A stretch of DNA of 61,565 nt, from assembly GCA_964386385.1 (NCBI GenBank), contig CAYLRN010000018.1, forward strand, positions 1 to 61,565, in the 5' to 3' direction. This document shows positions 1 to 8,667 of this stretch, piece after piece. The notes beneath the pieces were generated by a model that worked only from the letters and a program-made list of their open reading frames with translations, was not told where the DNA came from and searched no databases. Each line of letters starts with the position of its first letter. The first letter of the stretch is position 1. Source of the stretch: RUG572 sp964386385 (GTDB lineage: Bacteria; Verrucomicrobiota; Kiritimatiellia; RFP12; UBA1067). A program made the position numbers and the translations under genes.

Positions 1-667
1 TTCGTTCTGTCGGAAATTTCTCCCCACACAATCTTCGGCTTGTTGAAATCGTCCGTTTGTCCAGTTCCGGCATGAACGTCCGGATGAAGCGTGAGAGCGT
101 GTTGCGGTGGACCTTGCATATCCGCGCGATCTTGTTGCGGGACTGTCCGAGAAGCGTCAGTTCGCGGATGAGGTTTTTCCGTGCATGGAGCTTGTGCTTC
201 TCCGGCGCGGTCCTGCTGCCCTTGGGCCTTCCGAGGACGACGCCTTCCGCCCGCTTCCGGGCAAGCGCCTCCTTTGTCCTCTGGCTGATGAGATTGCGTT
301 CGATTTCCGCCGAAAGTCCGAATGCGAACGCCAGCACCTTCGACTGGATGTCCTCGCCGAGACGGTAGTTGTCCTTGATTGTCCAAACGCGGCATTCCTT
401 GTTCATGCAGATGTTGAGGATCTCCATGATCATGAAGAGGTTGCGTCCGAGACGCGAGAGTTCGGCGCAGACGATCAGGTCGTCCTTCTGGACGCGCTTG
501 AGCAGTTTGCCGAGCTCTCGCTTCGTGTATGCCTTCGTTCCGCTGATCGTCTCCTCTATCCAGCCGTCTACGCGCAGATTCTGCGCCTTGCAGAAGTTCG
601 CGATGACGAACCGCTGGTTTTCGACGGTCTGCTTGTCGCTGCTCACTCTGATGTATCCATAGGTCAT
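1..667 (-). CDS. Serine recombinase / DNA invertase, Mpi-like (partial, runs off the left edge)
   Basis: Reading the minus strand from the ATG at 667 gives an open frame of 222 codons with no stop before base 1, so the C-terminus lies outside the window. The protein begins MTYGYIRVSSDKQTVENQRF, the resolvase/invertase N-terminus with the catalytic Ser in RVSS. It continues with SRLGRN (conserved Arg residues), FAFGLSAEIERNLISQRTKE (long E helix) and GRPKG, then a helix-turn-helix tail around LLGQSRNKIARICKVHRNTL. The closest family I recognise is the Bacteroides Mpi promoter invertase. AAGGAG lies about 6 nt before the ATG. It would catalyse site-specific DNA inversion through a 5'-phosphoserine intermediate. 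It is divergent from the nag operon and is the only minus-strand gene here. Its target sites are unknown; a resolvase or transposon-borne role cannot be excluded. Confidence 0.9.
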   Translation of the reverse strand, partial: MTYGYIRVSSDKQTVENQRFVIANFCKAQNLRVDGWIEETISGTKAYTKRELGKLLKRVQKDDLIVCAELSRLGRNLFMIMEILNICMNKECRVWTIKDNYRLGEDIQSKVLAFAFGLSAEIERNLISQRTKEALARKRAEGVVLGRPKGSRTAPEKHKLHARKNLIRELTLLGQSRNKIARICKVHRNTLSRFIRTFMPELDKRTISTSRRLCGEKFPTER

Positions 668-757
668 GTGGACTCCTTCGTTTCTTGCCTTTCCGGATTG
701 ACCCGGATGATTGTACGACTTTCCCATTGATGGCGTTGACTGGAGGGTGAAAAGACA

Positions 758-777
758 AAACTTGTATGTACAAGTTT
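758..777. promoter_or_regulatory. Candidate operator: 9-bp palindrome, AraR-box-like
   Basis: AAACTTGTATGTACAAGTTT is a perfect inverted repeat with 9-bp arms around a central TG. Its inner 16 bases, ACTTGTATGTACAAGT, match the Bacillus AraR operator ATTTGTACGTACAAAT (quoted from memory) at 13 of 16 positions. It ends on the first base pairs of the candidate -35 of the nag operon, so a bound repressor would block RNA polymerase. The operon itself encodes a GntR/LacI chimera of the AraR type, the obvious ligand. An alternative is a crossover site for the neighbouring serine invertase, since those sites also have a 2-bp core, but I found no second copy in the window. Confidence 0.65.
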
Positions 778-805
778 GAGCGAAGCGTCAGGATTCTGCT
801 AGAAT
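776..805 (+). promoter_or_regulatory. Promoter of the nag operon
   Basis: TTGAGC (776-781), an 18-bp spacer and TAGAAT (800-805) form a sigma-70-like promoter. Transcription should start near 812, leaving a leader of about 45 nt before the nagA ATG at 857. A GTG at 806 in the nagA frame would fall on or before the start site, so it is not the start codon. Confidence 0.6.
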
Positions 806-856
806 GTGCGCAGACGGCAGGTTCTGAACAACGATGTCAACCAGATCGGAGTCTTC

Positions 857-2023
857 ATGAGGATTCGCAACGCGCATGTATACACGCCGGGACGGGATTG
901 CGGCGTGGCTGAAATCGGCGTCCACGGCGACCGAATCGTCTCCGTCGGCGAGAGCGGCGGCGGGGTGGCGGGCGAGGCGTTCGACGCGACGGGCCTCATC
1001 GCGATGCCGGGGTTCGTGGACGTCCACTCGCACGGACGGAGCGGGTTCGACTTCTGCGACATGACGGACGAGGCGTTCGACGCGATCGGGCGCGACAAGC
1101 TGCAGGACGGCGTGACTGGCTTCCTTGCGACCGGTCTCACCCGCCCTGAAGAGGATCTCGCGGAGCTCTGCCGCTGCGCGGAGCGCTACAAGGCGCGCGG
1201 CGCGGGCGCGACTTGCCTGGGCGTCCACCTGGAAGGCCCGTTCTTCAACCCGGAGATGGCGGGGGCGCAGAACCCGGCCTTTCTGAAGAAGCCGGACGCC
1301 GCATTCGTCAAGCGGCTCCACGCGATATCCCCGGTCTTGAAGGTCTCCCTCGCGCCGGAGCTGGACGGCGCGGAGGAGTGCATCCGCGAACTCGTCGCGG
1401 CCGGCGTTGTGGTCTCCGGCGGACACTCCGCCGCCGACTACGCCTGCTTCGAACGCGCCCGCGCCGCCGGCATGACGCACCTCACGCACTTCTGCAACAC
1501 GATGGTCCCAATCCACCATCTGCGCCCGTCGATGGTGACGGGCGGGCTTCTGGCGGACGACGTGTTCGCCGAGATCATCACGGACGGTGTCCACCTCTCC
1601 GACCCGATGATCGCGCTCATCGTGAAGGCGAAAGGCCCTGACCGCGTGATGGTGATAACGGACGCGATGTGCGCGGCGGGACGTCCCGACGGGCTGTACT
1701 CCCTGGGAGGCCTCCGCGTGCGCGTGGCGAACGGATGCGCGCGGCTGGCGGACGTGCCCGACGACCCGTCGCGCATGGTCAGCAACGTCGCCGGCTCCGT
1801 CGCGCTCTACTGGCAGTGCTTCAGGCGCTACGTCCGCGTCAGCGGACTTCCGCTGGAGGAGGCGGTCAAGGCGGCGTCATACAACCAGTGCGTTTCGCTG
1901 TCCATACCGGACCGCGGCGAAATCGCGCCCGGCAAGATCGCCGACGTCACGCTCCTTGACGGCGACCTCCGTCCGCGCGCGACGATCGTCAACGGAGAAG
2001 TCCGATGGAGGGACGGGCAATGA
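857..2023 (+). CDS. nagA: N-acetylglucosamine-6-phosphate deacetylase
   Basis: 388 residues, the usual NagA length. NagA removes acetate from GlcNAc-6-phosphate to give glucosamine-6-phosphate in the cytoplasm. Visible amidohydrolase-superfamily motifs, in order: VDVHSHG near residue 50 (metal-binding HxH), HLEGPFFNPEMAGAQNP (the Glu ligand of the HLEGP motif), GGHSAADY, LTHFCNTMVPIHH and TDAMCAAG (catalytic Asp). The ATG at 857 is chosen because GGAG lies 6 nt upstream and the next in-frame start (GTG 806) overlaps the -10 box. It is the first gene of an operon that also holds nagB; the next gene overlaps it by 4 nt (ATGA). Control is probably by the palindrome at 758-777. Confidence 0.95.
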   Translation: MRIRNAHVYTPGRDCGVAEIGVHGDRIVSVGESGGGVAGEAFDATGLIAMPGFVDVHSHGRSGFDFCDMTDEAFDAIGRDKLQDGVTGFLATGLTRPEEDLAELCRCAERYKARGAGATCLGVHLEGPFFNPEMAGAQNPAFLKKPDAAFVKRLHAISPVLKVSLAPELDGAEECIRELVAAGVVVSGGHSAADYACFERARAAGMTHLTHFCNTMVPIHHLRPSMVTGGLLADDVFAEIITDGVHLSDPMIALIVKAKGPDRVMVITDAMCAAGRPDGLYSLGGLRVRVANGCARLADVPDDPSRMVSNVAGSVALYWQCFRRYVRVSGLPLEEAVKAASYNQCVSLSIPDRGEIAPGKIADVTLLDGDLRPRATIVNGEVRWRDGQ

Positions 2024-3312
2024 AGGTCTCGTCCAAGTACGCGCCATGGCTGGCGCTTGCGATTCTCTGCGTGACCTACTTCCTCCAGCAGGGAACGCGG
2101 CAGGTCTACAACGCGACGCTGCCGCAGATCAGGGCCGACTTCGCGGCCGGCGGCGTCTCGCACGTCCAGCTGGGGATGATCGCGACGGTCTTCTCGCTCG
2201 TCTACGGCGTCGTCGTGCCGTTCGCGGGCGTGGCGGCGGACATCTTCGGACGCAGGCGCCTCGTCGTCCTGGCCCTCGCCCTCTTCTCGGCGGGCATCGT
2301 GGCGAGCGGCTTCGCCGGCGGCGCAATTGCGCTTGTGGCGACGTACGGCGTCGTCGCGGCCGTGGGCCAGTGCATGTTCCCGTCGTCGGCCACGTCGCTC
2401 ATCTCGCAGTTTCATCCGCATACGCGGGCGACGGCGCTGTCGATTTTCCAGAGTTCCCTCTACCTTGGCGTCGTGGTGTGCAGCTGCGTGTCAGGCTGCC
2501 TTGGCGGACTTGGTGCGGGCGGCTGGCGAACGGCGTTCTGGACGTTCGGCGCCGCGGGGCTGCTCTGGATTCCGGTGGTCGTGTTCGGGCTGAAGGAACC
2601 GACGGCGGAGAATGCGGACAAGGCGGCGGACGCCCCTGCGCGTGGGGAGAAGGCGACGGCGGGGGAGGCTCTGCTTGCGCTTGTCCGGAGGCCGTCCGCC
2701 GTGCTTCTGACGGTTGGGTTCGGCATGTGCACTTATGGAAGCAAGGCGTTTCTCACGTGGACTCCGGACTTCATGCAGGAGGAGCTTGCGCTGTCGCCCG
2801 CGCAGGCCGGCTTCCACGCCGTGTTCTGGTTCTACTGCGGTGCGCTAGCCGGCATCATGTGCGCAAGTCGCCTCACCGACCGACTGGCGGAGCGGCGGCC
2901 GGCGGTGCGCCTGGAGGCCAACGCGATCGGGCTTTTCCTCTGCGCTCCGTTCGTCTACTTCATGTCGCAGACGCCGAGTCTGGCGCTCTGCGGACTTGCC
3001 CTGGCGCTGTGGGGGTTCGCCCACGGGATATACGACTCGAACTTCTTCGCGTCGCTCTACGAGGTCGTCTCGCCGCGCTATCGGGCGGCGGCGACCGGCG
3101 CGTTCCTGTGCGGCGGGTTCGTCATCGGCGCGTTCTCCCCGATGGTCATGGGGTGGATGCGCGATGGGCTGCATCTGACGCTGCGCGACGGCTTCGCGTC
3201 CGTCTCGCTGTTCTATCTCGCAGGCGCAGGCGTCGTCCTCTTGGCGCGGACCGTCTTCTTCGCGCGCGACTTCGCCGCGCAGAAGGGCGCTGAGACGACT
3301 TCCCGGCGTTGA
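2020..3312 (+). CDS. MFS transporter (probable amino-sugar or glycoside uptake)
   Basis: 430 residues with about 12 hydrophobic segments, the normal size for a major facilitator. It opens YAPWLALAILCVTYFLQQG and has the loop FGRRRLVVLA after TM2, a variant of the MFS G-x-x-x-D-R-x-G-R-R motif, with a long charged central loop near residues 195-220. The ATG at 2020 overlaps the nagA stop as ATGA and has GGAGGG 7 nt upstream; an ATG at 2005 is less well placed. The substrate cannot be read from the sequence. Position between nagA and nagB suggests an amino sugar or a short glycoside containing one. No phosphotransferase components are present, so the sugar would arrive unphosphorylated, yet no sugar kinase gene is seen in this operon. 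Confidence 0.9.
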   Translation: MKVSSKYAPWLALAILCVTYFLQQGTRQVYNATLPQIRADFAAGGVSHVQLGMIATVFSLVYGVVVPFAGVAADIFGRRRLVVLALALFSAGIVASGFAGGAIALVATYGVVAAVGQCMFPSSATSLISQFHPHTRATALSIFQSSLYLGVVVCSCVSGCLGGLGAGGWRTAFWTFGAAGLLWIPVVVFGLKEPTAENADKAADAPARGEKATAGEALLALVRRPSAVLLTVGFGMCTYGSKAFLTWTPDFMQEELALSPAQAGFHAVFWFYCGALAGIMCASRLTDRLAERRPAVRLEANAIGLFLCAPFVYFMSQTPSLALCGLALALWGFAHGIYDSNFFASLYEVVSPRYRAAATGAFLCGGFVIGAFSPMVMGWMRDGLHLTLRDGFASVSLFYLAGAGVVLLARTVFFARDFAAQKGAETTSRR

Positions 3313-3340
3313 CTTGAACCGAATGAAACGGAGGCATCCA

Positions 3341-6300
3341 ATGACGACGATTCGCACGACCTGTCTCTTCGCGCTCTCCCTCCTGGGCGGCCTCGCCGTC
3401 AGCGGCGGCACGACGACGCGGTCCTTCGCGGACTACCGCAACGCCGTCGTCTCCGACTTCCCCGTCCCGCTCGTCCTTGACGCGGACGCCGACGGCTCCA
3501 TGTTCGCGGACGCGGCGGCCGACGGGTCGGACGTGCGCGTCATGGATGCGGACGGAACCGTCCTCCCGGTCGAAGTCGACCAGTGGAATCCGGCGGGCCG
3601 GTCGGTCGTCTGGGCGAAAGTCCCCGTGTTCTCCAAGGACACGGTCCTGACGGTAAAGTGGGGCGAGGACGCCGTTGGCCTCGAACCGTCCGCGGACGCC
3701 GTCTGGGACGACGCCGAGCTCGTCATGCACCTCTCCGACGGACGCGACTCCTCCCGCCATGGCGCGACGCTCGCGCGAACGGACGACGCGGCGGCGGACG
3801 GCCCGCTGGGCGCGGCGGCGGCGTTCGGCACCGCGGACCGCCGCTACGCCGGAACGCTGAAGTCCGGACAGATGGGCGGACTCTCCACTGCGTTCACCAT
3901 TTCCTTCTGGCTCGATTCCGCCGATCTTGGGGCGGAGGAGAACTACCTCTTCTACGCGGCATTCAGCGGACAGTTCGCCGTCCTGCACGGCTACAGGCGG
4001 CGGCACCTTGAGCTCTACTTCACAAGTCCCCTGCTGACCGGGACGAACCCGCGCAACGCCTCCGCCATCCAGATTCCGGACGTCGGCTGGCATCACTACG
4101 CCTGGACGTACGACGGCGCCACGCTCAAGACCTGGCGCGACGGCGCCCTTGTTTCCGCGACGGCCGTCTCCTTCTCGCTGAAGAACTCGACCGCCGCCGT
4201 GCCGTTCTACCTTGGCGGACCGGGCAGCGCGGCCAAATATCTCAACGGGTCGCTGGACGAGGTGCGCGTCGAATCCGTCGCGCGCTCGGCCGCGTGGATC
4301 GCCGCCTCGTGCGAGACGCAAGCGCGGACGCTGCCGCCGTACAGCGTCGAGTACGAACTGCCCGCGCTGGAGACGGACGAGACGCTGACGAACTTCACTG
4401 CGCTCGTCTCCGTCAATTCCGCCACGCCCGGCTGGTCGGAGGCGTTCTACTCCGCGGCGCAGAACAACCGCGTCTTCTTCAGGACGGAGCCGGACGGCGC
4501 CGACTGCGACTTCGAGGTCGAGCGCATCCCGCGTTCGCGAACAGTCCCCATGTCCTGGTGGGTGCGAATCCCGTTCTACCGCGCAAGGCAGAAAGTCCAT
4601 CTCTGCTGGCCGCGCTTCTCCTCTCCGGCCGGAGCCGCGTTCGACTACTCGAACACGAACGCATGGGACTCGTCCTATCTGCACGTCTACCATCTGGCGC
4701 CCATCCCCGAGGACCGCCGCGATTCCGCTCGCCGCTGCGACATGAAGCCCGAAGCCTGGTCGAACTACAACGCCTCCGCCGACGGCCCCACGGGGCAGTC
4801 GCTGGCCGTTCTCGCCACGTCGAACGTCTACACGCGCATCGGATTCAGCAGCGTCCAGCCACCTGCGCTGACAAACCGCTACACGATTTCGTTCTGGGCG
4901 CGGAAGGACGACTTCCACGATCCGAAGAACGCCTACATTCTCGCCTACACTGGCGCGTCCATTCCGGGCGTCCAGTCCTCGCTCATCGCCGGCTATGGAC
5001 GAAGCCCGAACGCCTTCCGCTTCTTCAACACCGTCGGATATGATTCCGCCGACATGGAACTGCCAATTCCGGACGACGACTGGCACCACTACGCGATCGT
5101 GAGCGATGGCGTGGAAATAAAAGGATGGCGCGACGGTGAACTTGTCGTCACATCCTCGGCGGTCTTCGATTTCGCCTGTTCGTTCAAGGGCGTCACCGGA
5201 TGGTTCGGGAACTCCAGCAAGGACGAGAACGGATTCGTTGGGGCGTTCGACGAGTTCCGCGTCGCATACGAGCCGCGTTCGCGCGAATGGATTAGGACGT
5301 GCTACCACAACCAGTTCGTCCACCGCCACGGCGTTCCGCGTCTGCATCAGCCGGCGTTCGCGGACGATGTTTCGTCGGAGGCCGCTGTGAACTCGCTGGC
5401 GTTCGACTGCGACCTCGTCTGCCAGAAGACGTCCGAAGTGACGCTCTGCTGGGGGGCGTCCGACGGCGGGGAGAACGTGGCCGGATGGGAGACCTCCCGG
5501 TCGATGGGAGCGCTGGCGGAGGGGCCGCTGACGGCGACGGTGGACGGCCTCGCCGACGACGAGCGCATATGCGCGCGCTTCTTCGCGACGAACGACTGCG
5601 GATGCGCATGGTCAAGGCCTGTCTGGGGCCGCACACCGTTCGCGGGACGGCGCGCCTACGCCCGCATCCGCTTCTCCGGATACGACGGCGTGGCGCCGCT
5701 GACGAACTTCCCCGCCTGCGTGCGACTGCCCGCTAGGCTGGGGCTGCCGGCGTCGTCCGAGGTCGTCAGGTTCGGCGCGGCGGACGGGAGACCCCTGCCG
5801 TTCGAGGTCGAGAACTGGAATCCGACGGGCGAATCGGTCGTCTGGGTCCGCATTCCGGAACTGACGGCAGAGACCGAGCTGACGGTTTCCTGGCAGGGCT
5901 TCGACGCGATGGGCGACATCTCCGCGGGCGGCGTCTGGGGCTCCGACTATCTGCGAGTCTACCACTTCGCGTCCGGACGCGAGTCGTCGATCTACGCGGC
6001 GCATCCGTTTGCAGCCGACTGGGCGGCCTCCGCCGCGGCGGAAAGTCCGAGCGGAACAGCCCGGCGCTTCGACGGACAGGGGAGGCTGCGTCTTGCCGGC
6101 GCCCGTTTCCTTGATTTCGCCGAGGGCATGACCTTCCAGACGTGGGCGAAGATTGAAAACACGAATTCGACGTACCTTGCGCTGGCGGCGGCCTCTGGGC
6201 AGTTCGGTTTCATCTCCGGGTTCAAGGGCGATGCAATCGAGTTCTTCGCCTACTATCCAAGTCCTTCCCCCCTGCGTTCCGCCCAACAGGACGCCTTGCG

Positions 6301-6649
6301 CGGGTATTCGCGCATTCCGCGCCCGGACGACGGATGGCACCACTACGCCTACACGTACAACGGACGCGAGTTCGCCAGCTATCTCGACGGCGAACAGCTC
6401 ACGAACGTCGCGTTCCATGCCGCGTTCGGCAGCTGTCCGGGAGACAACCGCGACGTCGACCTGACGTGCAATCTTGGGGCTTCGCCCGGAGGCGTCCACA
6501 ACCTGACGGGCGCGCTTGACGAGTTCCGCGTGGAGAAGACCGGGCGGTCGGCGGACTGGATTCGCGCCTGCTGGAAGAACCAGTCCGACCCATCGTTCTG
6601 CGTCGTAGGGCCGGCCTGCAATCGCGGCCTCGCCATCATCCTCAGGTAG
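3341..6649 (+). CDS. Secreted three-repeat DUF2341/LamG protein
   Basis: 1102 residues. An N-terminal signal peptide (MTTIRTTCLFALSLLGGLAVSG) is followed by three similar blocks. Each joins a DUF2341-type domain (for example VEVDQWNPAGRSVVWAKVP, and later EVENWNPTGESVVWVRIP) to a LamG/concanavalin-like jelly roll ending in WHHYAW, WHHYAI or WHHYAY and LDEVRVE or DEFRV. A fibronectin-III-like insert sits near residues 695-770. The role is presumably carbohydrate binding or surface display; no catalytic motif is visible. The ATG at 3341 has GGAGG 6 nt upstream. It lies inside the nag operon 28 nt after the MFS gene, so it is probably co-regulated with sugar uptake. The protein ends GLAIILR, nearly identical to the end of the LamG protein at 57449-61195. 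Confidence 0.85.
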   Translation: MTTIRTTCLFALSLLGGLAVSGGTTTRSFADYRNAVVSDFPVPLVLDADADGSMFADAAADGSDVRVMDADGTVLPVEVDQWNPAGRSVVWAKVPVFSKDTVLTVKWGEDAVGLEPSADAVWDDAELVMHLSDGRDSSRHGATLARTDDAAADGPLGAAAAFGTADRRYAGTLKSGQMGGLSTAFTISFWLDSADLGAEENYLFYAAFSGQFAVLHGYRRRHLELYFTSPLLTGTNPRNASAIQIPDVGWHHYAWTYDGATLKTWRDGALVSATAVSFSLKNSTAAVPFYLGGPGSAAKYLNGSLDEVRVESVARSAAWIAASCETQARTLPPYSVEYELPALETDETLTNFTALVSVNSATPGWSEAFYSAAQNNRVFFRTEPDGADCDFEVERIPRSRTVPMSWWVRIPFYRARQKVHLCWPRFSSPAGAAFDYSNTNAWDSSYLHVYHLAPIPEDRRDSARRCDMKPEAWSNYNASADGPTGQSLAVLATSNVYTRIGFSSVQPPALTNRYTISFWARKDDFHDPKNAYILAYTGASIPGVQSSLIAGYGRSPNAFRFFNTVGYDSADMELPIPDDDWHHYAIVSDGVEIKGWRDGELVVTSSAVFDFACSFKGVTGWFGNSSKDENGFVGAFDEFRVAYEPRSREWIRTCYHNQFVHRHGVPRLHQPAFADDVSSEAAVNSLAFDCDLVCQKTSEVTLCWGASDGGENVAGWETSRSMGALAEGPLTATVDGLADDERICARFFATNDCGCAWSRPVWGRTPFAGRRAYARIRFSGYDGVAPLTNFPACVRLPARLGLPASSEVVRFGAADGRPLPFEVENWNPTGESVVWVRIPELTAETELTVSWQGFDAMGDISAGGVWGSDYLRVYHFASGRESSIYAAHPFAADWAASAAAESPSGTARRFDGQGRLRLAGARFLDFAEGMTFQTWAKIENTNSTYLALAAASGQFGFISGFKGDAIEFFAYYPSPSPLRSAQQDALRGYSRIPRPDDGWHHYAYTYNGREFASYLDGEQLTNVAFHAAFGSCPGDNRDVDLTCNLGASPGGVHNLTGALDEFRVEKTGRSADWIRACWKNQSDPSFCVVGPACNRGLAIILR

Positions 6650-6672
6650 TTCACCATCCAAGGCGATTGGAA

Positions 6673-7803
6673 ATGTCCGGATCCCGTATAAAGTACAGGT
6701 CGATGTTCGAGGCGCTCAAGGCGGAAGTTCTGGGCGGCAGGTACGCGGCGTCCGGGAAGCTGCCGAGCGAGGCGCAGCTGATGCGCCGCTTCGCCGTGTC
6801 GCGCGCGACGGTCGTCCGCGCCCTGCAGGAGCTCCGCGGCAAGGGACTTGTCGTCCGGCGGAAGGGGCAGGGGACGTTCATTGCGCCGAACACGAGGAAC
6901 TACGGGCGGACGATCGGCGTCGTCATCCCGATTTCGCGCGGCGAGATCTTCCCTCCGATCTGCCGCGAGGTGACGCGTCTCGCCCAACAGGACGGCCATG
7001 CGATCCTGCTGGCGGACTTCATGGCCGCCCCTCCCGAAAGGCGCGTCTCCGAGGCGCGGCGCATCGCCGAGGACTTCGTGGCGCGCGACGTCGTCGGCGT
7101 CGTCTTCCACCTGACGGACGGCGTTCCGGACGCGCCGCAGGTCAACGCCGCCGCGCTGGAGGTGCTGGACGCCATGGGAATCCCGGTCGTGCTGACGGAC
7201 TGCGACCTGGCGCCGTTTCCGCAGCACGGCCGCTACGACGTGGTGGGGGCGGACGACGTCGACGCCGGCTACAGGATAACGCGCCATCTGCTGGCGCAGG
7301 GAGCGCGCCGCTGCGTCTTCTTCATGCCCGATTTCGGCAGCACGAGCTTCGCGAACCGCGCGCGCGGATTCCGGGCGGCGCTGGACGAGGCCGGTCTGCG
7401 CGGGGCGGCCGTCGCGGGCGACTCGAAGGACGTCGAGACCGTCTGGACAATGCTCCGCCGCCATCGCCCCGACGCGATACTCTGCGGAAACGACCGTGTT
7501 GCGGCGGACATGCTGGCGTCGCTTGCCGCGCTTGGGCGGCGCGTCCCGCAGGACGTCCGGCTGGCCGGGTTCGACGACGTCAACTTCGCGCGGTTCGTCT
7601 CCCCTCGCCTGACGACCATCCACGCGCCGTGCGCCGAAATCGGCCGCACCGCCTACGAGACGCTCCGCGCGCGGATCATGGACGCCAAGGCGCCCGCGCG
7701 CACCGTCACGCTCTTCGCTCCGCTCGTAGTCCGCGAGTCGTGCGGCGCCGCGCCCCCGCCGCCCGCCGGCGAAGACGCGGAGGAATGCGGCCCGGCCAAT
7801 TGA
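6673..7803 (+). CDS. AraR-type transcriptional regulator (GntR DNA-binding domain plus LacI sensor)
   Basis: 376 residues. Residues 1-75 are a GntR winged helix: LPSEAQLMRRFAVSRATVVR, then LRGKGLVVRRKGQGTFIAP. Residues 80-360 are a LacI/periplasmic-binding-like effector domain (TIGVVIPISRG, ILCGNDRVAADML, DVRLAGFDDVNFARFVSPRL). This chimera is the arrangement of Bacillus AraR. It probably acts as a ligand-relieved repressor of its own operon through the AraR-box-like palindrome at 758-777. The effector is more likely an amino sugar or its phosphate than arabinose, given nagA and nagB on either side. The start at ATG 6673 is modestly supported by AAGG 9 nt upstream; an in-frame TTG at 6667 is possible. 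It lies 23 nt after the LamG gene. Confidence 0.9.
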   Translation: MSGSRIKYRSMFEALKAEVLGGRYAASGKLPSEAQLMRRFAVSRATVVRALQELRGKGLVVRRKGQGTFIAPNTRNYGRTIGVVIPISRGEIFPPICREVTRLAQQDGHAILLADFMAAPPERRVSEARRIAEDFVARDVVGVVFHLTDGVPDAPQVNAAALEVLDAMGIPVVLTDCDLAPFPQHGRYDVVGADDVDAGYRITRHLLAQGARRCVFFMPDFGSTSFANRARGFRAALDEAGLRGAAVAGDSKDVETVWTMLRRHRPDAILCGNDRVAADMLASLAALGRRVPQDVRLAGFDDVNFARFVSPRLTTIHAPCAEIGRTAYETLRARIMDAKAPARTVTLFAPLVVRESCGAAPPPPAGEDAEECGPAN

Positions 7804-7836
7804 ATTTTCCACTCTCCAAAGCAAGGACATGAACGA

Positions 7837-8616
7837 ATGACAATCGAATCAACTGAAAACTACGCGGACATGAGTTCCGTCGGCGCATCGGTCATCTACG
7901 CCGCCGCCATGCGCAGGCTGTCGCGTGGCGAACGCTTCAACCTCGGCCTCGCCACCGGCAACACGATGATCGAGCTCTACCGCAGACTTGCGGGCAAGTT
8001 CAACCGCGCCCGCGCGGACCTCTCCCTGCTCTCCACCTGGAACCTGGACGAATACGCCTCTGACGGGCGCTCCGCCGTCCCGCGCGAGCATCCGCTCTCC
8101 TACTGGAGGTACATGCACGAAAAGCTCTTCTCGAAGTTCGACCCCGCGCTCGGCTTCCGGGAGGAGAACGCGCACTTCCCCTCGCCCGAAGCGCCGGAGG
8201 CCTACGACCCCGCCATATCCGCCGCCGGCGGACTCGACCTGCAGCTGCTGGGCATCGGCTTCAATGGGCACATCGCGTTCAACGAGCCGATGGGCGAGGA
8301 CGAGATCGACGTCGAGTCGTTCGGGCGTCTCCCCACGCGCGTCCTTCCGCTCTCGAAGGAGACGATTGCGCAGAACACCGCCGTCACGGCGAACGGCGAC
8401 TCCTCGCTCGTGCCGCGCTTCGCCGCCACCATGGGCATGGCGCCGATTCTCGCCGCAAGGCAGTGCCTTCTCCTCGCCTGCTTCCCGGAGCAGACCGCGC
8501 CGCTGCGGGCCATCTTCGCGCGCGGCGGAGCGCCCACGCCGGCGCTGCCCGCGTCCTACCTGTGGAGGCATCCCGACTTCCGCCTCGTCTACACCGCGGA
8601 CTCCATCGGGATTTGA
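7837..8616 (+). CDS. nagB: Glucosamine-6-phosphate deaminase
   Basis: 259 residues. It converts glucosamine-6-phosphate to fructose-6-phosphate and ammonia, the step after NagA. Motifs: GLATGNTMIELYRRL (phosphate-binding loop), STWNLDEYA (catalytic Asp), and LLGIGFNGHIAFNEP near residues 140-155, with the His and Glu of the ring-opening relay. The C-terminus ends soon after FRLVYTADSIG, close to the shorter Bacillus-type enzymes, so allosteric control as in E. coli is doubtful. AAGGA lies 9 nt before the ATG. It follows the regulator by 33 nt in the same operon. Confidence 0.95.
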   Translation: MTIESTENYADMSSVGASVIYAAAMRRLSRGERFNLGLATGNTMIELYRRLAGKFNRARADLSLLSTWNLDEYASDGRSAVPREHPLSYWRYMHEKLFSKFDPALGFREENAHFPSPEAPEAYDPAISAAGGLDLQLLGIGFNGHIAFNEPMGEDEIDVESFGRLPTRVLPLSKETIAQNTAVTANGDSSLVPRFAATMGMAPILAARQCLLLACFPEQTAPLRAIFARGGAPTPALPASYLWRHPDFRLVYTADSIGI

Positions 8617-8667
8617 ACGCGAACGTGATATGCTATGGGCGCAATGCCGACAGGACAAGGAGAAACG

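Noticed and set aside
107..730. Long plus-strand open frame over the left edge
   Set aside because: It is antisense to the recombinase, whose motifs are unmistakable on the minus strand; the plus-strand protein has no recognisable features.
758..777. Serine-recombinase crossover site
   Set aside because: The 2-bp core fits, but no second inverted copy was found in the window and the AraR-box match plus the regulator gene explain it better; kept as an alternative only.
806..856. GTG at 806 as nagA start
   Set aside because: It directly follows the -10 box, so it would not be in the mRNA with room for initiation; ATG 857 has GGAG and aligns with the usual NagA N-terminus.
3146..5347. 733-codon minus-strand open frame
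   Set aside because: It is a G+C-driven shadow of the LamG gene; the protein is Arg/Val-rich with no motifs, and the plus strand has signal peptide, domains and ribosome binding site.
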